Origin: Asterochloris sp. CNOR1
Lineage: Eukaryota; Chlorophyta; Trebouxiophyceae; Trebouxiales; Trebouxiaceae
Assembly: GCA_963969365.1 (NCBI GenBank)
Contig: OZ017762.1
Location: forward strand, 1,240,001 to 1,304,000
DNA length: 64,000 bases
Reading direction: 5' to 3'
How positions within the stretch are numbered: position 1 is the first letter of the stretch; each line of letters starts with the position of its first letter. The notes beneath the pieces are model-generated. The model saw nothing but the letters and a program-made list of their open reading frames with translations. It made no database searches and was not told where the DNA came from. The position numbers and the translations under genes are program-made. Of this stretch, positions 24,501 to 35,677 are shown one piece after another.

Positions 24501-27298
24501 TGAAGACACCAGACTGCATTCAGGATGGGACGGCATCATGCTTGGAGCTGCCCTAGTTCAGGCTTTCTAATGATGACTCCCTGCTGTGGCGCCAGCGCAT
24601 ATGTGAGCTGGGGCGGTGTGTCAACATTAGGGCTCATCTCTGCCACAGGCAGCTAAAGCTGGACATGTGGAATCACAGCACTTCGAGTAGTGATGTCCAC
24701 TGCCCAAGACTGATGCTGCCCTGCCTCATTCCCCTGCCTCATGCTCTTGCCTCACCATGCTGCTCTGCCTGCAGATGAATGCGGGCAGCGTGGTTCAGGT
24801 GGAGGGCAGCCGCGATGGTCGCCTGCTGTTCTCAGGGGCGACGGGAAACAGCAACCTCTCTCACGATCTCAGCATCCTGGCGCATGACCTCAGGTGCCGT
24901 ATGCTGCTGCTTTGCAGTAGCAACCTCGAGGCGTTGTCTCTCGACAGAGCTGATCTGCAAGGTGTTGCCCCTGCTCTGAGGCCTTGCAACAAGCTTTCTG
25001 TGTCATTGACTTTAGTGAGCCCCAATGCCCCGCCCTGAGATTCCAACTTTTCTGGTTTGGGAACTCAAGCAGGCTGCGTGCTGCGGCACATTGCAGCAAT
25101 GCTATGGTCGCACAGGCACCAGCCCAGCTGTTGTTTGGCCAAAGGCAACCAGAATGTCACTTGCATGCTGATGCCCAGAATGTCTGCATGTCATGGTCAT
25201 GGGCTGTCGGACTGTGCAGCAGGCTTTGACAGGCAGGGCGTATTTGCTGTGTTGCAGGCTGCCAGCCACAGCAGCGCCGGTGGCCACGCTGTGGCAGACA
25301 GGCGCAGGAGTGTGGGGCCTAAGTCACGAGGACCCCTGGCTGGGTGCAGCGCTGAATGATGGCACAGTGGTACTGCTCAATGCAGAGGCGGCCATGAGGC
25401 AGGGCAACAACCGCAGGGCGGTCGCTCAGGTGCAACCTGCTTTCATCAATATCTCTCCTTCAGGCTGCAGATTGCGATTGCAGTGGCAGTCATAGCCACA
25501 ACTGCAGGATCACAACCGCAGGGAGGCCATACCCCGCATTGACCCACACCTCATGTTGTCCTTCAAACTGCTCAATGCAGCAGCGTCCATCATGCAGGGC
25601 ATCAATAGATTTGCAGTGGTACAGGAGATCCACCTTCAGGTCTTCTGTCTTGCCACTTTACGTAGCCATCAGGTGGTGCAGCAGCAGCCTGCATACCTGA
25701 GCACCAGTCTTGAGCTCACCTTGGTCTGCAAGATGTCAGCACTTTCTGTAGTATGCTGTTTGTAGTTGGTGGTGCCGAGGTCACTATCCAGGTATGCTCA
25801 CAATCTACTTTGCAGGTTCCCTGTCTGCAGGATGGATGTGCTTGTGCCTTTCTCAAAAGCTGTGCTGGGCTGGCGCAGTAGCATACAAATATGTGCCTGC
25901 ACACTGAATCTGGGAGGCCACCATGCTGCAAAGCCGAAGACTTACATTGCTGGCCATGCATGTTCATTCTCTTCCAAAAACGTGGTAGTGTCACCAGCCC
26001 TGTTTGATGCTGCCATGCGTGTTCGCCGTGCTACAAGTGCGGTAAGGGGCCCCTGCCCTGCAGGCGTCAGCAAGCGGAGCTGCAGTGAGGCGGCAGCTAC
26101 AGTGCGGTGGCCGCCCTGCTCATTGCGTCAGCGTGGGAGACCAGTGGCTTGCTGCAGGATCAGGTGGGCACTGGGAACGGTGGTCCCTGGGCGTGCAGCT
26201 CCTAGCAGTGCAGGCACCTGCAGCTTCAGCAGGGGACCAGCAGACCTGTCCTCCACCAACTGTTAGCTTGGCTGCCAGTGGACTGCTGAGGGCTGTGCAG
26301 CAACATCCCCTATATGGAAAGCAGAGGGTGTTGGTGCCTCTCTGCTGGTGCCTTCCTGCTATGAAGCTTACAGCTCAGCGAAGTCGTCATCTGCTGGCCC
26401 CTGCCACAGACACCTGATGACGCCAGACTCAGAAGCATGTGATCCTTGCAACTTTACTATTCAGCTGATGCGTTGCTATGCGATTGGCGACAGAGATCGC
26501 AGCTGTTCTGTTGAACAGGGTGCAGGAACAGACAGGGGCTTCACTTTCGATTGTTGCACCAGCGTTCTTGGCCAAATCAGGAGCCTTCTTGCTGGGTTGC
26601 TGCCTGCAGGGGACGCTGCAGTGAGGACCTGGGACTTCAGCAGGGCACAGGAACGTGCAGAGGCCTCACGTGCTGCCAGGCAAGCGCGATCCAAGGCGCG
26701 GCAGCAGCGCGGCCTGAGAGCTGTATGGCAGCGCCAGACCAAGCCTGCAGAGGCTGCTAGCCAAGCAGACGCGTGCCCAGATGACGCCGTGCAGGAGTCG
26801 GCTGCGGAGGCTTGGCCCAGCGCCACAGCAGGAGGTGTAGCAGAGCCTGATGGCAGGCTAGGCAGCCACCTGCTGGCAACCAGTGCACAGCAGAGCGAGG
26901 CTGCGCCAAGCCAGGGGGGCTGCAGCCTTCTTGACTGTGATGCAGCAGACCAAGCGGTGCCGGGCGATGATGACGCTGGCTTGGACAGCATGCAGAGCGG
27001 CTCTCCTGCTATGCCATGTTCCCGGCAGACGCAGTCAGAAGCACTGACCGAGTGGCAGGAGGACAGTCTAGTCTCTGCCCAGCGCTACAGACCTGCTCCT
27101 GGCAGGCGACGCTTGCCGCGCCCGCAAGGCAGCAGTGTGCCTGGGCCTGTGGCTCCATGTGTGCAGGGCCTGGAAGCCCAGCATGTGCCAGGCATGCAGA
27201 CCTGGCAGATCGTGCGGCCGCGCCGAACCAGCTCATCTGGTGGTAGCACCATTCCTGGAGAGACCAGCTCTGGGATCACTGTCAAAGTCAAGGGCTAA
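21532..27298 (+). CDS. F-box and WD40-repeat protein (SCF-type substrate receptor candidate), first exon unresolved
   Basis: Likely substrate-recognition subunit of an SCF ubiquitin ligase (inferred from domain order). Exons in phase: 21532-21705, 22205-22357, 23056-23241, 23541-23619, 24152-24362, 24775-24893, 25258-25429, 26064-26163, 26610-27298 (about 627 codons). The F-box is in the first: LPAGCLHDVFDHLPPQALCC then VCRSWRDLN. WD40 blades follow: TLHGHQAAVRSLAMLPGSN, SSDRTVKLWDLRAG, SSGFHDRTLRVWEAG, LFSGGWDYAVRIWARHG, and a last GDAAVRTWDFS blade. The final exon adds about 200 residues of Ala/Gln/Arg-rich and low-complexity tail. The F-box exon has no in-frame ATG before an upstream stop, so at least one more 5' exon lies between 20.7 and 21.5 kb. 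The gene is divergent from eIF3c. Confidence 0.88.
22200..23110. repeat. Reiterated splice-edge copies in two F-box/WD40 introns
   Basis: After the true donor at 22358 (ctggctacag|gtgtgc) the intron has two more versions, ctggccacag|gtgagag, with GT at 22539 and 22566, 27 bp apart. Before the next exon (23056) the acceptor region is also copied. Versions of gtgatctgccatgcctgcag followed by ggtcctccgaccggac-like sequence lie near 22825, 22975 and 23035 (the last is the real one). The copy at about 22840-22890 extends well into the exon sequence. Confidence 0.85.
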
Positions 27299-27535
27299 GC
27301 CCTGAGCACAGCGCTACAGGGCACGGAACTGCCTCTGAAACCTAAACTCTGTTCGAACTGAAGAACATTCAGCACTGCATGTGTCCATTGCTTGGGATGA
27401 TGTTATGTGTGGGAGGACATCTTTCCTGCCGTTCTGCATTGCCACGCCATTGTTGTCACCAGATTACTACTACTTCCAGCAAAGGAAACCAGACCGTCCT
27501 TATCATCAATCACATTTGTTGCGGAGCAGTTCGCG

Positions 27536-28205
27536 ATGGTGAGAGGCGTGGGACCCCCAACAAGCGAGGGCACCGGCGGTAAACGTGATGCCTGCAAAGG
27601 AGAGGTGAGCAGCTCTCTTGCATGCTGACATGCAGTTTTGGCAGCAGCTAGACGCATGTGGCCATGTCTCTGCAGGCATGTGCAATCCAAACCTGCCTGG
27701 CCAATGAAGGCTACAACATGAGCAAGTGAGATGAGCACATATCTTCAGCTGCAGGACACAGCAGCACCACTCTGACAGAACTGCCTGCAGCACACCCTAT
27801 TCTGACCTGCTCAATCTTGCCTGACAGCAGCTTAGAGATTGAGGAAGCTGGAGAAGCACTTGCAGTCTCTGCCCTGCATGCAGGTGTCAGAAGCAGGTGG
27901 ATGTGCTGAAGAAGTGTTGTAAGGACCATCAGTTTGAAAGCACACATTGCGGCTTTGTGGCGCCTGGCGAGGATTCCGGTGAATCTGACAAGCCTGGCGA
28001 CACAGTAAGCTCTTGTGAAGTTGGGGCTATGTACAACCCATATTTGATGGGTTGAGGTCTTGCCAGCAAGGCACTTGCATGATGGGCGAGGCATGCAGCC
28101 TGTGGGACACTTTTGCAGCAGCACAGTCGCCATTGCTCAGCTGGCCTTTGTGACCTGCAGGTGTTCCGCTCAGGCAAAGGCACACCTGCAGGCGGCCGCA
28201 GCTGA
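27536..28205 (+). CDS. CMC4: CMC4/MTCP1-type twin Cx9C protein
   Basis: Small coiled-coil-helix-coiled-coil-helix protein of the mitochondrial intermembrane space, imported by Mia40 oxidative folding in this family. Four exons close in frame: 27536-27604 (23 codons), 27676-27725 (50 nt, phase 0 to 2), 27884-28004, 28161-28205; 94 aa. Cysteines are C20, C25, C30, C41, C51, C52 and C62, with DACKGEACAIQTCLANEG and CQKQVDVLKKCC. Spacing (5, 5, 11, 10, then 10 between C52 and C62) matches human CMC4 except for the last interval, which is one shorter. The Gly-rich N-terminus is longer than in human CMC4. Neighbours are the F-box/WD40 gene upstream and a convergent TMX2-like gene. See the two paralogues at 40.5-42.4 kb. 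Confidence 0.92.
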
Positions 28206-28396
28206 TCACGTTGCTGTTTGGCTAATCTGCCCGAACGCACCCATCACAGTTGTCTATCTAGCCAGCTTCCCATCCTTTTGCTAAACATTTCATTGCTGCC
28301 ATGGAGCTTGCTTGCAATGGCATGTTGCAAAGTGCAATGCGTGTTGAAGGTCAGTCCCCAAATCCATACTGTTGCCCAGGCAATCCTCTGAGTCAA

Positions 28397-29245
28397 TTAC
28401 AAATCGAAGGCTGAGGCAATCTTCCTAGGTCTGAAACTTGCCCGGTACACCACGCCAGATTCAGGGTTCAAGGCTGGCAGGCGCTTGATCTCAGCGCCCC
28501 TTTCAAAAAGCAGGAGGCTGGGCAGCTGCTCGCGTGCAGGGGACAGGGACACACTGTGCTGTTCAGCCAGGGCTGGCCAGGCAGATGCATCAACACGGAC
28601 AAACTTGACAGAGGGGCTGGTGAGCTTAAGGGACGCCTGGGCCAATTGAGGCTCCAGGTACAAGCACCGGCTGGAGGAGGGACTGTGAAACAGCACAATT
28701 AGCTTGTTGGTACCCTTCATTGACCTGATGGCGTCTTCAAGCTCAGCAGGTGACATGTCCTGGAAGCTCTGGGGGCCAGTGTAATGGGGCATGGTGAGGC
28801 AGAGCCAGCTGATGAGGCACAGCAGGCCATACCAGCTGCCGAGGCGCCAGTCCACCATCCATATCAGAGTCAGCACTGCTGCCTTTGCATACATGAACAA
28901 GTCAGCCACAAAGGCTCTGGCTATGAGCTCCCCACGAACAGTTTTCATGAAACTGATGAGTGCCACCATGCCAAAGAGCTGCATCTCCCACTTCAGCAGC
29001 TCTTCTAAGCTGTGGAGCCGGGTGTAGGCCATGCTGCTGCTGGCAGGCTCTGGGTCTTCATAGTCATCATCGTCGTGCTGCTGAGGAACCATGTTCAGCA
29101 GAAAGTGCACACGCACTGGGATGTAGGCTAATATCAGCAGGACATTAGTGAGATAGTAGCCTGAGAGGAGGGTAGCCCGCCAGCGGCTGAGCTTGCTGGG
29201 AGGCCTTGTGGTCCGACTGCTGCTGCGGATCACCTTGGGAGCCAT
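28397..29245 (-). CDS. TMX2: TMX2-like thioredoxin-related transmembrane protein
   Basis: Single exon of 282 aa (family about 296). ER membrane protein with a thioredoxin fold, active in redox homeostasis near ER-mitochondria contacts in animals. N-terminal hydrophobic segment YYLTNVLLILAYIPV, an acidic loop (DDDDYED), further membrane helices (LFGMVALISFMK; LLCLISWLCLTMPHY), then a thioredoxin-like domain with SVKFVRVDASAWPALAEQHS and LPSLLLFERGAEIKRLP. The usual active-site position reads HSPSSSRCLYLEP, so there is no CxxC; TMX2 proteins have a degenerate site (SNDC in human), and this one retains no Cys there except the one in RCLY. The chosen ATG (29243-29245) starts MAPKVIRSS. A TGCAG acceptor at about 29272-29276 suggests a 5' UTR intron. 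Confidence 0.86.
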   Translation of the reverse strand: MAPKVIRSSSRTTRPPSKLSRWRATLLSGYYLTNVLLILAYIPVRVHFLLNMVPQQHDDDDYEDPEPASSSMAYTRLHSLEELLKWEMQLFGMVALISFMKTVRGELIARAFVADLFMYAKAAVLTLIWMVDWRLGSWYGLLCLISWLCLTMPHYTGPQSFQDMSPAELEDAIRSMKGTNKLIVLFHSPSSSRCLYLEPQLAQASLKLTSPSVKFVRVDASAWPALAEQHSVSLSPAREQLPSLLLFERGAEIKRLPALNPESGVVYRASFRPRKIASAFDL

Positions 29246-30198
29246 TGGAGCTGGGGCTGCGCAAGTAGGCACCTGCAGAACAAAAGCTAGCTTTACAATG
29301 GGGGGTGAGGGGAGGCCCAGCAGTGCCTAGGCCGGAGTTTGTTCAGCTGTGCATGGCATCTGAAGCTGTGTGTTGGGCTTGCTGGGCCAAGTTGCCACCT
29401 GCAGGAAAGTGGCCTTTCTGAAGATCGATACAGAGACAGCAGTAGTGAACAAAGGAGGGTGCTGAGCAAGTCAGGCACCTGCAGACAAGCATTCATGTTT
29501 GAATGTGCAACAACGCGAGCTGGACAGCTTGCTTGCCAAAAAAGGCCCACCCCAGCAGTGCACAGTGACCCCTTCAGGGCCAAGCATCAACAGCCCACCT
29601 GTTCGATGAGTGTTGCTACTGCTTGTTGAGTCCCATGCAATGTGCCACTTCAGATGAAGTCTGCTAAAGTCAGCAAAGCCCACTCAACTGCCAGGAGCAG
29701 CTGCTCAGAATCATGCAATGGTCTGCAATTTCTGCCCAGCAGGCAATCATACCTTTCTGCAAGTTGTTGTTGTTGTTGGTGTTCACTTTGGCTTGTGCTG
29801 CTGCTTCAACAGAGAACAGCCCAACAGGGCAACATCCTGACACAGCAAAACACATCTGCTGTCCTGATGCTGCAGCTGCCCTGAAGGGCATGACTCACAG
29901 CAGCACAGAGAGTGTGACACAAGAAACAGACCATCGGCTTAGCCACTGCAGTCAACATTCACTGTCTCCTAAAGCAGCCCAGGAAATGCCAGAGCTCAGG
30001 CAAAGCACGGTCCGCTTAACTATCTGATACTGCTGCTGAAGGAGGGCCCCTGCCAAGGTCACCAACTCTGCGCTGCTGATTCATTGGCGTCTTTGTTACA
30101 GCCCAGCACATATTCTGGGCAGCAAAAGCCCAGGTACCTTGCCTTATGATGCTCCTGAAATGCGATGCATCACAGCCTACTGCTCACCTGATTGGCAC

Positions 30199-31063
30199 CT
30201 AGTGCTGCTGCTTGATGGGCACCTTCATGTCGTCCTCATCAAAGTCGTCCTTGAACTTGTTGAAGAAGTCCTGGTCCACCTGCACTGACAAAATTACTGA
30301 AGCACAAGCTCCATAGTTCTTTAAAGGTTGGTTCACCTGGAGGGTTAGGCCGCTTGCTGGTGCGCTGCAAGGCATGCCACGCTTTGTTGTGCTGTCCAGG
30401 TTGACTTGACCAGAACCCACATGGTAATGCTGCCACTCAACCCCAGCCTGGCCAAAGCTGACTCCTTTCGGGAGCATGGCTGCAGCCAACCATAGCGTGC
30501 AATAACACATTCAGGCTGGGAAACCCTGACAGTGCCTGCCCCAAGGGCCGTGTGCAGATGTGCATCCTAGCTGCGCTCTGCAATGACAACTGCCATTCAA
30601 TTTCATGCTGCCTGCAGACATACTGCAGGTCTAGCCCTGCATGGCCTGCCCCTGAGGCAATGCTGCGCTGCTGGATGGCCCAGCTGTCTCAATACAGCAG
30701 TGCAGCCACCTTGCGGGCTGCTTGGCTGTCCATGGCATCGAGCATTGGGGAGTCACCTGCACCAGCACAGCAGCTTATCAGGCCCAAAAGTATGCAGGAA
30801 TCTCTGCTGTCTGTACAGTACAGACATCCTCTGCATGCTTCAGCAAGAGCTCAGCATACACCAGCACACTGTGCATGAAGGTCTGATCTGGGACTACATC
30901 GGCCAGAAGCCCTTGCTGTAAACCCCTCACCGTCCAGATCGTGGAAGTTCATGTCATCATCAGCGGGCCTGCCCATCCCAAAATTTATCATCTCTGACAT
31001 CGCTCCCATGCTTCCCCTCTCCCTCCTGTCAGCCTTGGCCTTGCCGCGATCCTTGCCCCTCAT
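30199..31063 (-). CDS. SMAP/CSN9-like small acidic protein
   Basis: Two exons, 30931-31063 and 30199-30284, join in phase through a TGTCAG acceptor to give 72 aa. The C-terminal DQDFFNKFKDDFDEDD is the conserved Phe/Asp region of plant SMAP1/SMAP2 (DADFFNKFEDDFDDTD) and of COP9-signalosome subunit CSN9 (DFFNDFEDLFDDDD). SMAP1 acts in auxin/AXR1 responses in Arabidopsis and associates with the COP9 signalosome (established knowledge); the same role here is inference. The N-terminus is basic (MRGKDRGKAKADRRERG) with MSEMINFGMGRPADDDM following. The intron is 646 bp. An alternative reading with an extra small exon cannot be excluded. Confidence 0.75.
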
Positions 31064-31148
31064 GCTTGCTGCGTGAGAGCTTCTCCCAGAAGAAGAAGGA
31101 GTTCAACCCAGGTCAAATGGCCCGCCCAGAAGCCATCAGTCCTTGCAG
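31064..31148. promoter_or_regulatory. Candidate bidirectional promoter/5' leader between SMAP-like gene and PARL
   Basis: Only 85 bp separate the minus-strand ATG of the SMAP-like gene (31061-31063) from the plus-strand ATG of PARL (31149). Both leaders and at least part of both promoters must share this interval or extend into the neighbouring gene. No TATA-like box was recognised. An upstream non-coding exon for either gene remains possible. Confidence 0.45.
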
Positions 31149-34100
31149 ATGCGCAGAGCTGCACGCCTGCTGCAGGGTTCGCTGAAACAGCTTGATAGAA
31201 GCTGGCCAGAGATCGAGACCAAGCTTTCATTCCAGCACACACCAGTCAGGACTCAGTTGCAGACTCCTAGTCAACCCCGTTTAGTCCCCAAACCAGCACA
31301 GTTCAACCCAGGATCGGCCTCTGAGGCAGGGACATCTGGCCTCGGTCGCCAAGGAGGACTGGCGCTCCTCACCAAAAGCTTGCAGCAACCGCCCCGCAGT
31401 CCAGGTGCAGTGCTTGGCAATGCGATCACCACATGTCTGCCTCGGACGGCATTGGGGGCCACTCTCCCTTCAACTGCCTCCTCTGCTGGACATGCAGGGT
31501 ACAGAGGCATTGCCAGGCAGGCAATATTTGCGGCCGGTGTCTCAGCAGGAGCGTTTGTATGGGCAGCACACAGAGACCAGCAGCAGAGACTGCACCCCAA
31601 GCGGGTGGGAAAGCAACTGATGCTCAGTGTCTTGGGCGTTCTCGCTCCTGCCGGCCCATGGCTGCAGGCAGCCACATCTCAGATGCCTGGCTGCCTGTCT
31701 GTTCAGTTGCCTGTGCACCAGCTTTGTCTGCAATTGCAGGTGCAATTGGTCCTGTGTCCTTCAGCAGGCATGACTGTGCCCTAACTTGCTGCGACTCACA
31801 GCACTGCTTATACTTGCTGCAGCTGCCTTGTGTGTGCCCTGCCCGCCCTGCTTTGCACTGCGCGCTGACACATTTTCCGCCTGCTACCACTGCACTGCAC
31901 AGCTACCCCTGCCAACATCGACGCGTGTGCACCATGCTGCGCATGAGGGCAGCTATGCCCCTGCCTGCTGCCACACTCAGCTTGAAACCACTCATTTCTC
32001 ACAGCCGCCAGCTTTTCTTATTGCCCTGCAGACTTGGCGCTCACCTGGTGGCCTCACCTTAAAGGACCGGACAAGGCTGCAGGCTCTACCCAAGGGTTTC
32101 ATTCGTGACACAGCTCGTGGAGCCCTCACGTGGTGGAACGCTGTGGAGCCCAGCAAGCAGCCGGTGTACATTGTCACAGGCATCAGTCTGGCAGTCTGGG
32201 GCCTGTGGAACGTGCCCCGTCTCACAGGCTTCATGGTCCGCAACTTTGTGCAGGCGCTGCCGCCTGCAGCAGGCTCTCGGCGTGTGCTACCCATGCTGCT
32301 GGTGAGTATTGCGGCACAGTCGTAGGGTGGCAGTGCATGGAGGTGGCGCTGAGCAGGCTCTGCCACCTGCTGCCTTACGCCATGCCCTGCCTCATGCTGC
32401 TGGTGAGCGCGGCAAGGTAGTGCTGGTTGGCTGTGTCGACCCTGTGCAAATGCTGGCGGCTGCAGCTGCTGCCAGGAGGATGGTCACATCGCTGCTGGTG
32501 ATCGTGCCTATGCAGTCCCATCGTGGCATTGCATCAAGGCATAGTCAGGCAGGCGCTGCCGCCTGCAGTCGCCCCATTCGGACCAGCCCCGTGCTGCTGG
32601 TCAGCAGGGCAGGGCTGTACTGATGAGCTTGGAATTAAGTGTGCACAGCACCTGCAGCTGCCGCCTGGATGGTGTATGCACCCCATGCCGCTGCAGAGCT
32701 GGCCTGTGCAGTCCCAGGGTGGCATTGCATTGGGGCAGGGTCAGCAGGTGCTGCTACCTGCAGCTGCCAAGCAATACTGCCAGTGAGCTGAGGACACATG
32801 TGCCAGTCGGCACAACGCAGTATTTTGAGGCAAGCTTGTGCAGTTGCTGCTGCCTGCAAGCAAAGGCAACGGAGTGGCAGCCATTTGGGTTTGAGGTATA
32901 GCCAAATCTATGGGGCTTGCTGCTTCAAAAAGCCCTCATCTCCTAAGCAGCCTACCAAGGCCTCACCTGCGCATCATTGCCGCCCTGCAGGCCAACTACA
33001 GCCACTCCAGCATCTGGCACCTTGGGTTCAACTCCCTCGCACTCCTATCATTTGGTGAGAGCCGTGCGCATCCACTTCTGTAAGCTGCCAGGGACACGTG
33101 AGGACTGCTGCCCTGAGTGCATCTCGGCAGTCAGCGCTGGAGGCTGCGCCTGAGTACTATAATCTCACTGCAGGCACTGTCAACCTGCAGCATTTGCCCC
33201 CTCTAGTCTGCCATCCTGGCTCATCGCCAGGGTGTGCACTGACCTGCAGAGCCCTCCTGTGTGCATGTGTGCGGCCACCTCAATGTGCCACTGCAAACCT
33301 GCTGACAGCAACAGGGAGCACAGGCGCCGTCACGGTGTGCAGCCACGGTGCCCCTCAACTCCCAACCTTCTCTCTGCTGGCACAGATCTGCTGTCGACTG
33401 CTGCATGCAGGCCCCCTCCTGGTGCAAAACTACGGCGCCCCCCAGTTTCTTGCCTTCTTTGCCAGCGCCGGTGTGGCCAGCAGCCTGATGGCCCACGCCG
33501 GGCGCCTGAGGGCTGCTGTGCCCTCTGGCAGCCTGGGCATGAGCGGGGCAGTGTACGCTGTTGTGGTGGCAGTGGCCACCTTGTACCCCAAGCTCCAGGC
33601 CCAGTTCATATTCCTGCCGTTCATCCCCATAACCCTGGACGTCCTGGTGCCAGGTGAGCCTGCAAAGAAGTGGAGTATGAAGCATGCAACTGCTGTACAT
33701 AAATGCATTCAGACCCAACGCATCTTCCTGAAATTCATCCCCATCATTCCGGACATCCCAGTGCAGGTGAGGCTGCAGTGAAGCTGCCCGATGCTGGGGT
33801 CGAGTTGACATTATGGCCACGCATGCAGTCCTGGCACTTGCCTTCTAACTATTCACCGGGGACACATTGTTGCCAATCGAGAGCCTGCCCTCACAATGGG
33901 CCAGTGCTTGGCAAGCACTGTTGTCACACTGCATGACATGACTGTCAGCACTGACTTGTCCTCCAAGCAGCCTGGTCTCTCCAGGTGATGGCTTATGCCC
34001 ATATGCTTTATGCTGCACACGGCTGCCAGCACTTGATGTAAGCTTGTGAGCTCTTTGTTGTAGGCTCAAGGTTGCACTGCTTGCCTGCAGGCCTAGTGAT

Positions 34101-34546
34101 GCTGGACCTGGCTGGCGCTGTCCGGGGCTGGAGGTTCATGGACCATTTCGGCCACCTGGGAGGTGCCCTGGCTGGCTACTGGTGAGCAGCACTGCAGCTG
34201 GCTGGCAGTACCATGTCACCTTTCAGCGCCCAAGCCAAGTCAGTGGCACTGGCTGTTTTGCAGCAGCTGACCCTGTTACTATCTGGCAAATTCAGACACT
34301 GCACTCAGCTACCAGTGGCCTAACTTGCGTCCAGGCGCCAACACCTCCTGGGGTCGACACATAGCAGTTGCCGCCAAGAATGGAGCTTCACATGCTATGC
34401 GCCCGCATGTCTTTATTCAATCAGTACTACTGCCCTGCAGGTATGCCAATTGGGGCCGGCAGCTGATTTGGCAGCAGCGTGACAAATGGCTGCCCCCACC
34501 TGACCCAAAAGCAAAATCGGCCTTTTTCAGGCGAAGGCAGGCTTGA
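31149..34546 (+). CDS. PARL: PARL-type mitochondrial rhomboid intramembrane serine protease
   Basis: Intramembrane protease of the inner mitochondrial membrane in this family. Six exons close in phase: 31149-31604, 32032-32301, 32991-33054, 33411-33653, 34091-34181, 34441-34546; 409 aa. The N-terminal ~150 residues are Arg/Ser/Gln-rich with few acids (MRRAARLLQGSLKQLD), as expected for a presequence. QPVYIVTGISLAVWGLWNVP is the first helix of the rhomboid core. SSIWHLGFNSLALLSFG corresponds to the QSLWHM...LWSF region of human PARL. The catalytic serine is S308 in GSLGMSGAVYA, and the catalytic histidine is H366 in DHFGHLGGALAGYWYANWG, matching human DHAAHLGGALFGIWY. It looks intact and active. 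Intron 2 carries an array of exon-edge copies. Confidence 0.96.
32250..32770. repeat. Array of exon-2 3'-end/donor copies in PARL intron 2
   Basis: The true donor (GT at 32302, catgctgctg|gtgagt) is followed by decayed copies with GT at 32403 (catgctgctg|gtgagc), 32498 (cgctgctg|gtgatc) and 32600 (gtgctgctg|gtcagc): spacings 101, 95 and 102 bp. The preceding ggcgctgccgcctgcag word of the exon is also recognisable near 32553. A further, more degraded unit lies near 32650-32760. Confidence 0.85.
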
Positions 34547-35677
34547 ATCGCTGTTTTTGTCATGCATGCCAAGTGCTGCTGCCATGACCACTTCTTCTCA
34601 AGGCACAATTGCTTGTGGGCAGGGCATCTGAAAGCTGGTGTCCCCAGCAGATGGAGTAGCCATGTCATGCAGACCATTGCTTGCTCTGGGCTGCAATTTC
34701 ATTGCTCCAAGCGGCAACCAGCAGGCACAGACATACCGACCCCAAATCGCAGCAAGGCAGTTGCAGCTTTTCTTGGCGAGATGGTGGTAGGCGATCATCT
34801 GTGAGACTCATGAGCTCCTTTGCTTCTGTGGGCAGCTTGTCTATGCTGGGTCAGCCCATCCTGGGATGCCTGCTGGCACTGATGCATGCGTATACGGGAA
34901 GAAGTGCAGCCAAAGCTGGTCAGCAAGGCCTCATAAACGGTCATAAAGCCCAGGCTGACAACAGATGGCTGAGTCCCAGACACAGGTTCCTGGTTCTTCA
35001 TCAGGCTGCTGCCCAGGCTTACACGAACGCCTGTCACTTCACCAAGTGGAGAGCTTCCTCAAGTTTCTTTGCCTGAAGAGCTTTGAGACATACATCTCTG
35101 AGGCGAGACCGGTGCTGCCATGTTCACTGGTAGGCTGCCCTGCGGCATGTCCCACCTGGGAGGATCCAGAATCCAAATTGGGCTCAGGTGTGCCGCCCCT
35201 TGCAAGACAATCCAAGGTGCCTGCTGATGCTGCTGCTGCCATCAGCAATGCTAGGCTGCTGCAGTCGGCAGCCTCTCCTGGACATGTTACCTGCTGTCTC
35301 TCGTGCCCATAGCTTCCACACGAAAGCCATGTGCTGCAGGCTTTAGTTGTAGCAACAATCAGCAGCAGAGATAGTATCCGCCTGCATCCATTATGTGACT
35401 AAACATACATGTATCCTTTTCCCAGAAAGCCTGCAGTTGAAACCTCCCCAGCAGTCAGCTCTGGATAACCTCAGAGTCGTTGAAGAACATATCGGAGAGC
35501 GAGTTTATCTTACTGCTGTGAGCTTGAGGCATGACCGGCCCTTCCTAGAAATCTCGCTGGCTGCTGACCACTGATGCAGCTCCTGCCACAGCTTCTGGTG
35601 CCAGTCCTGGGCTTTGCTCTGAGCTGCTGCTCCAGCTGAGCTCTCCTCTTTGCAGTAGATGTGTTCGCGCTGCAGGC
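34547..35677. other. Gap with no supported gene
   Basis: Between the PARL stop and the next candidate start I see only short open frames without convincing splice-phase chains or family similarity, on either strand. The interval presumably holds the PARL 3' UTR and a promoter for the gene at 35678. Confidence 0.4.
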
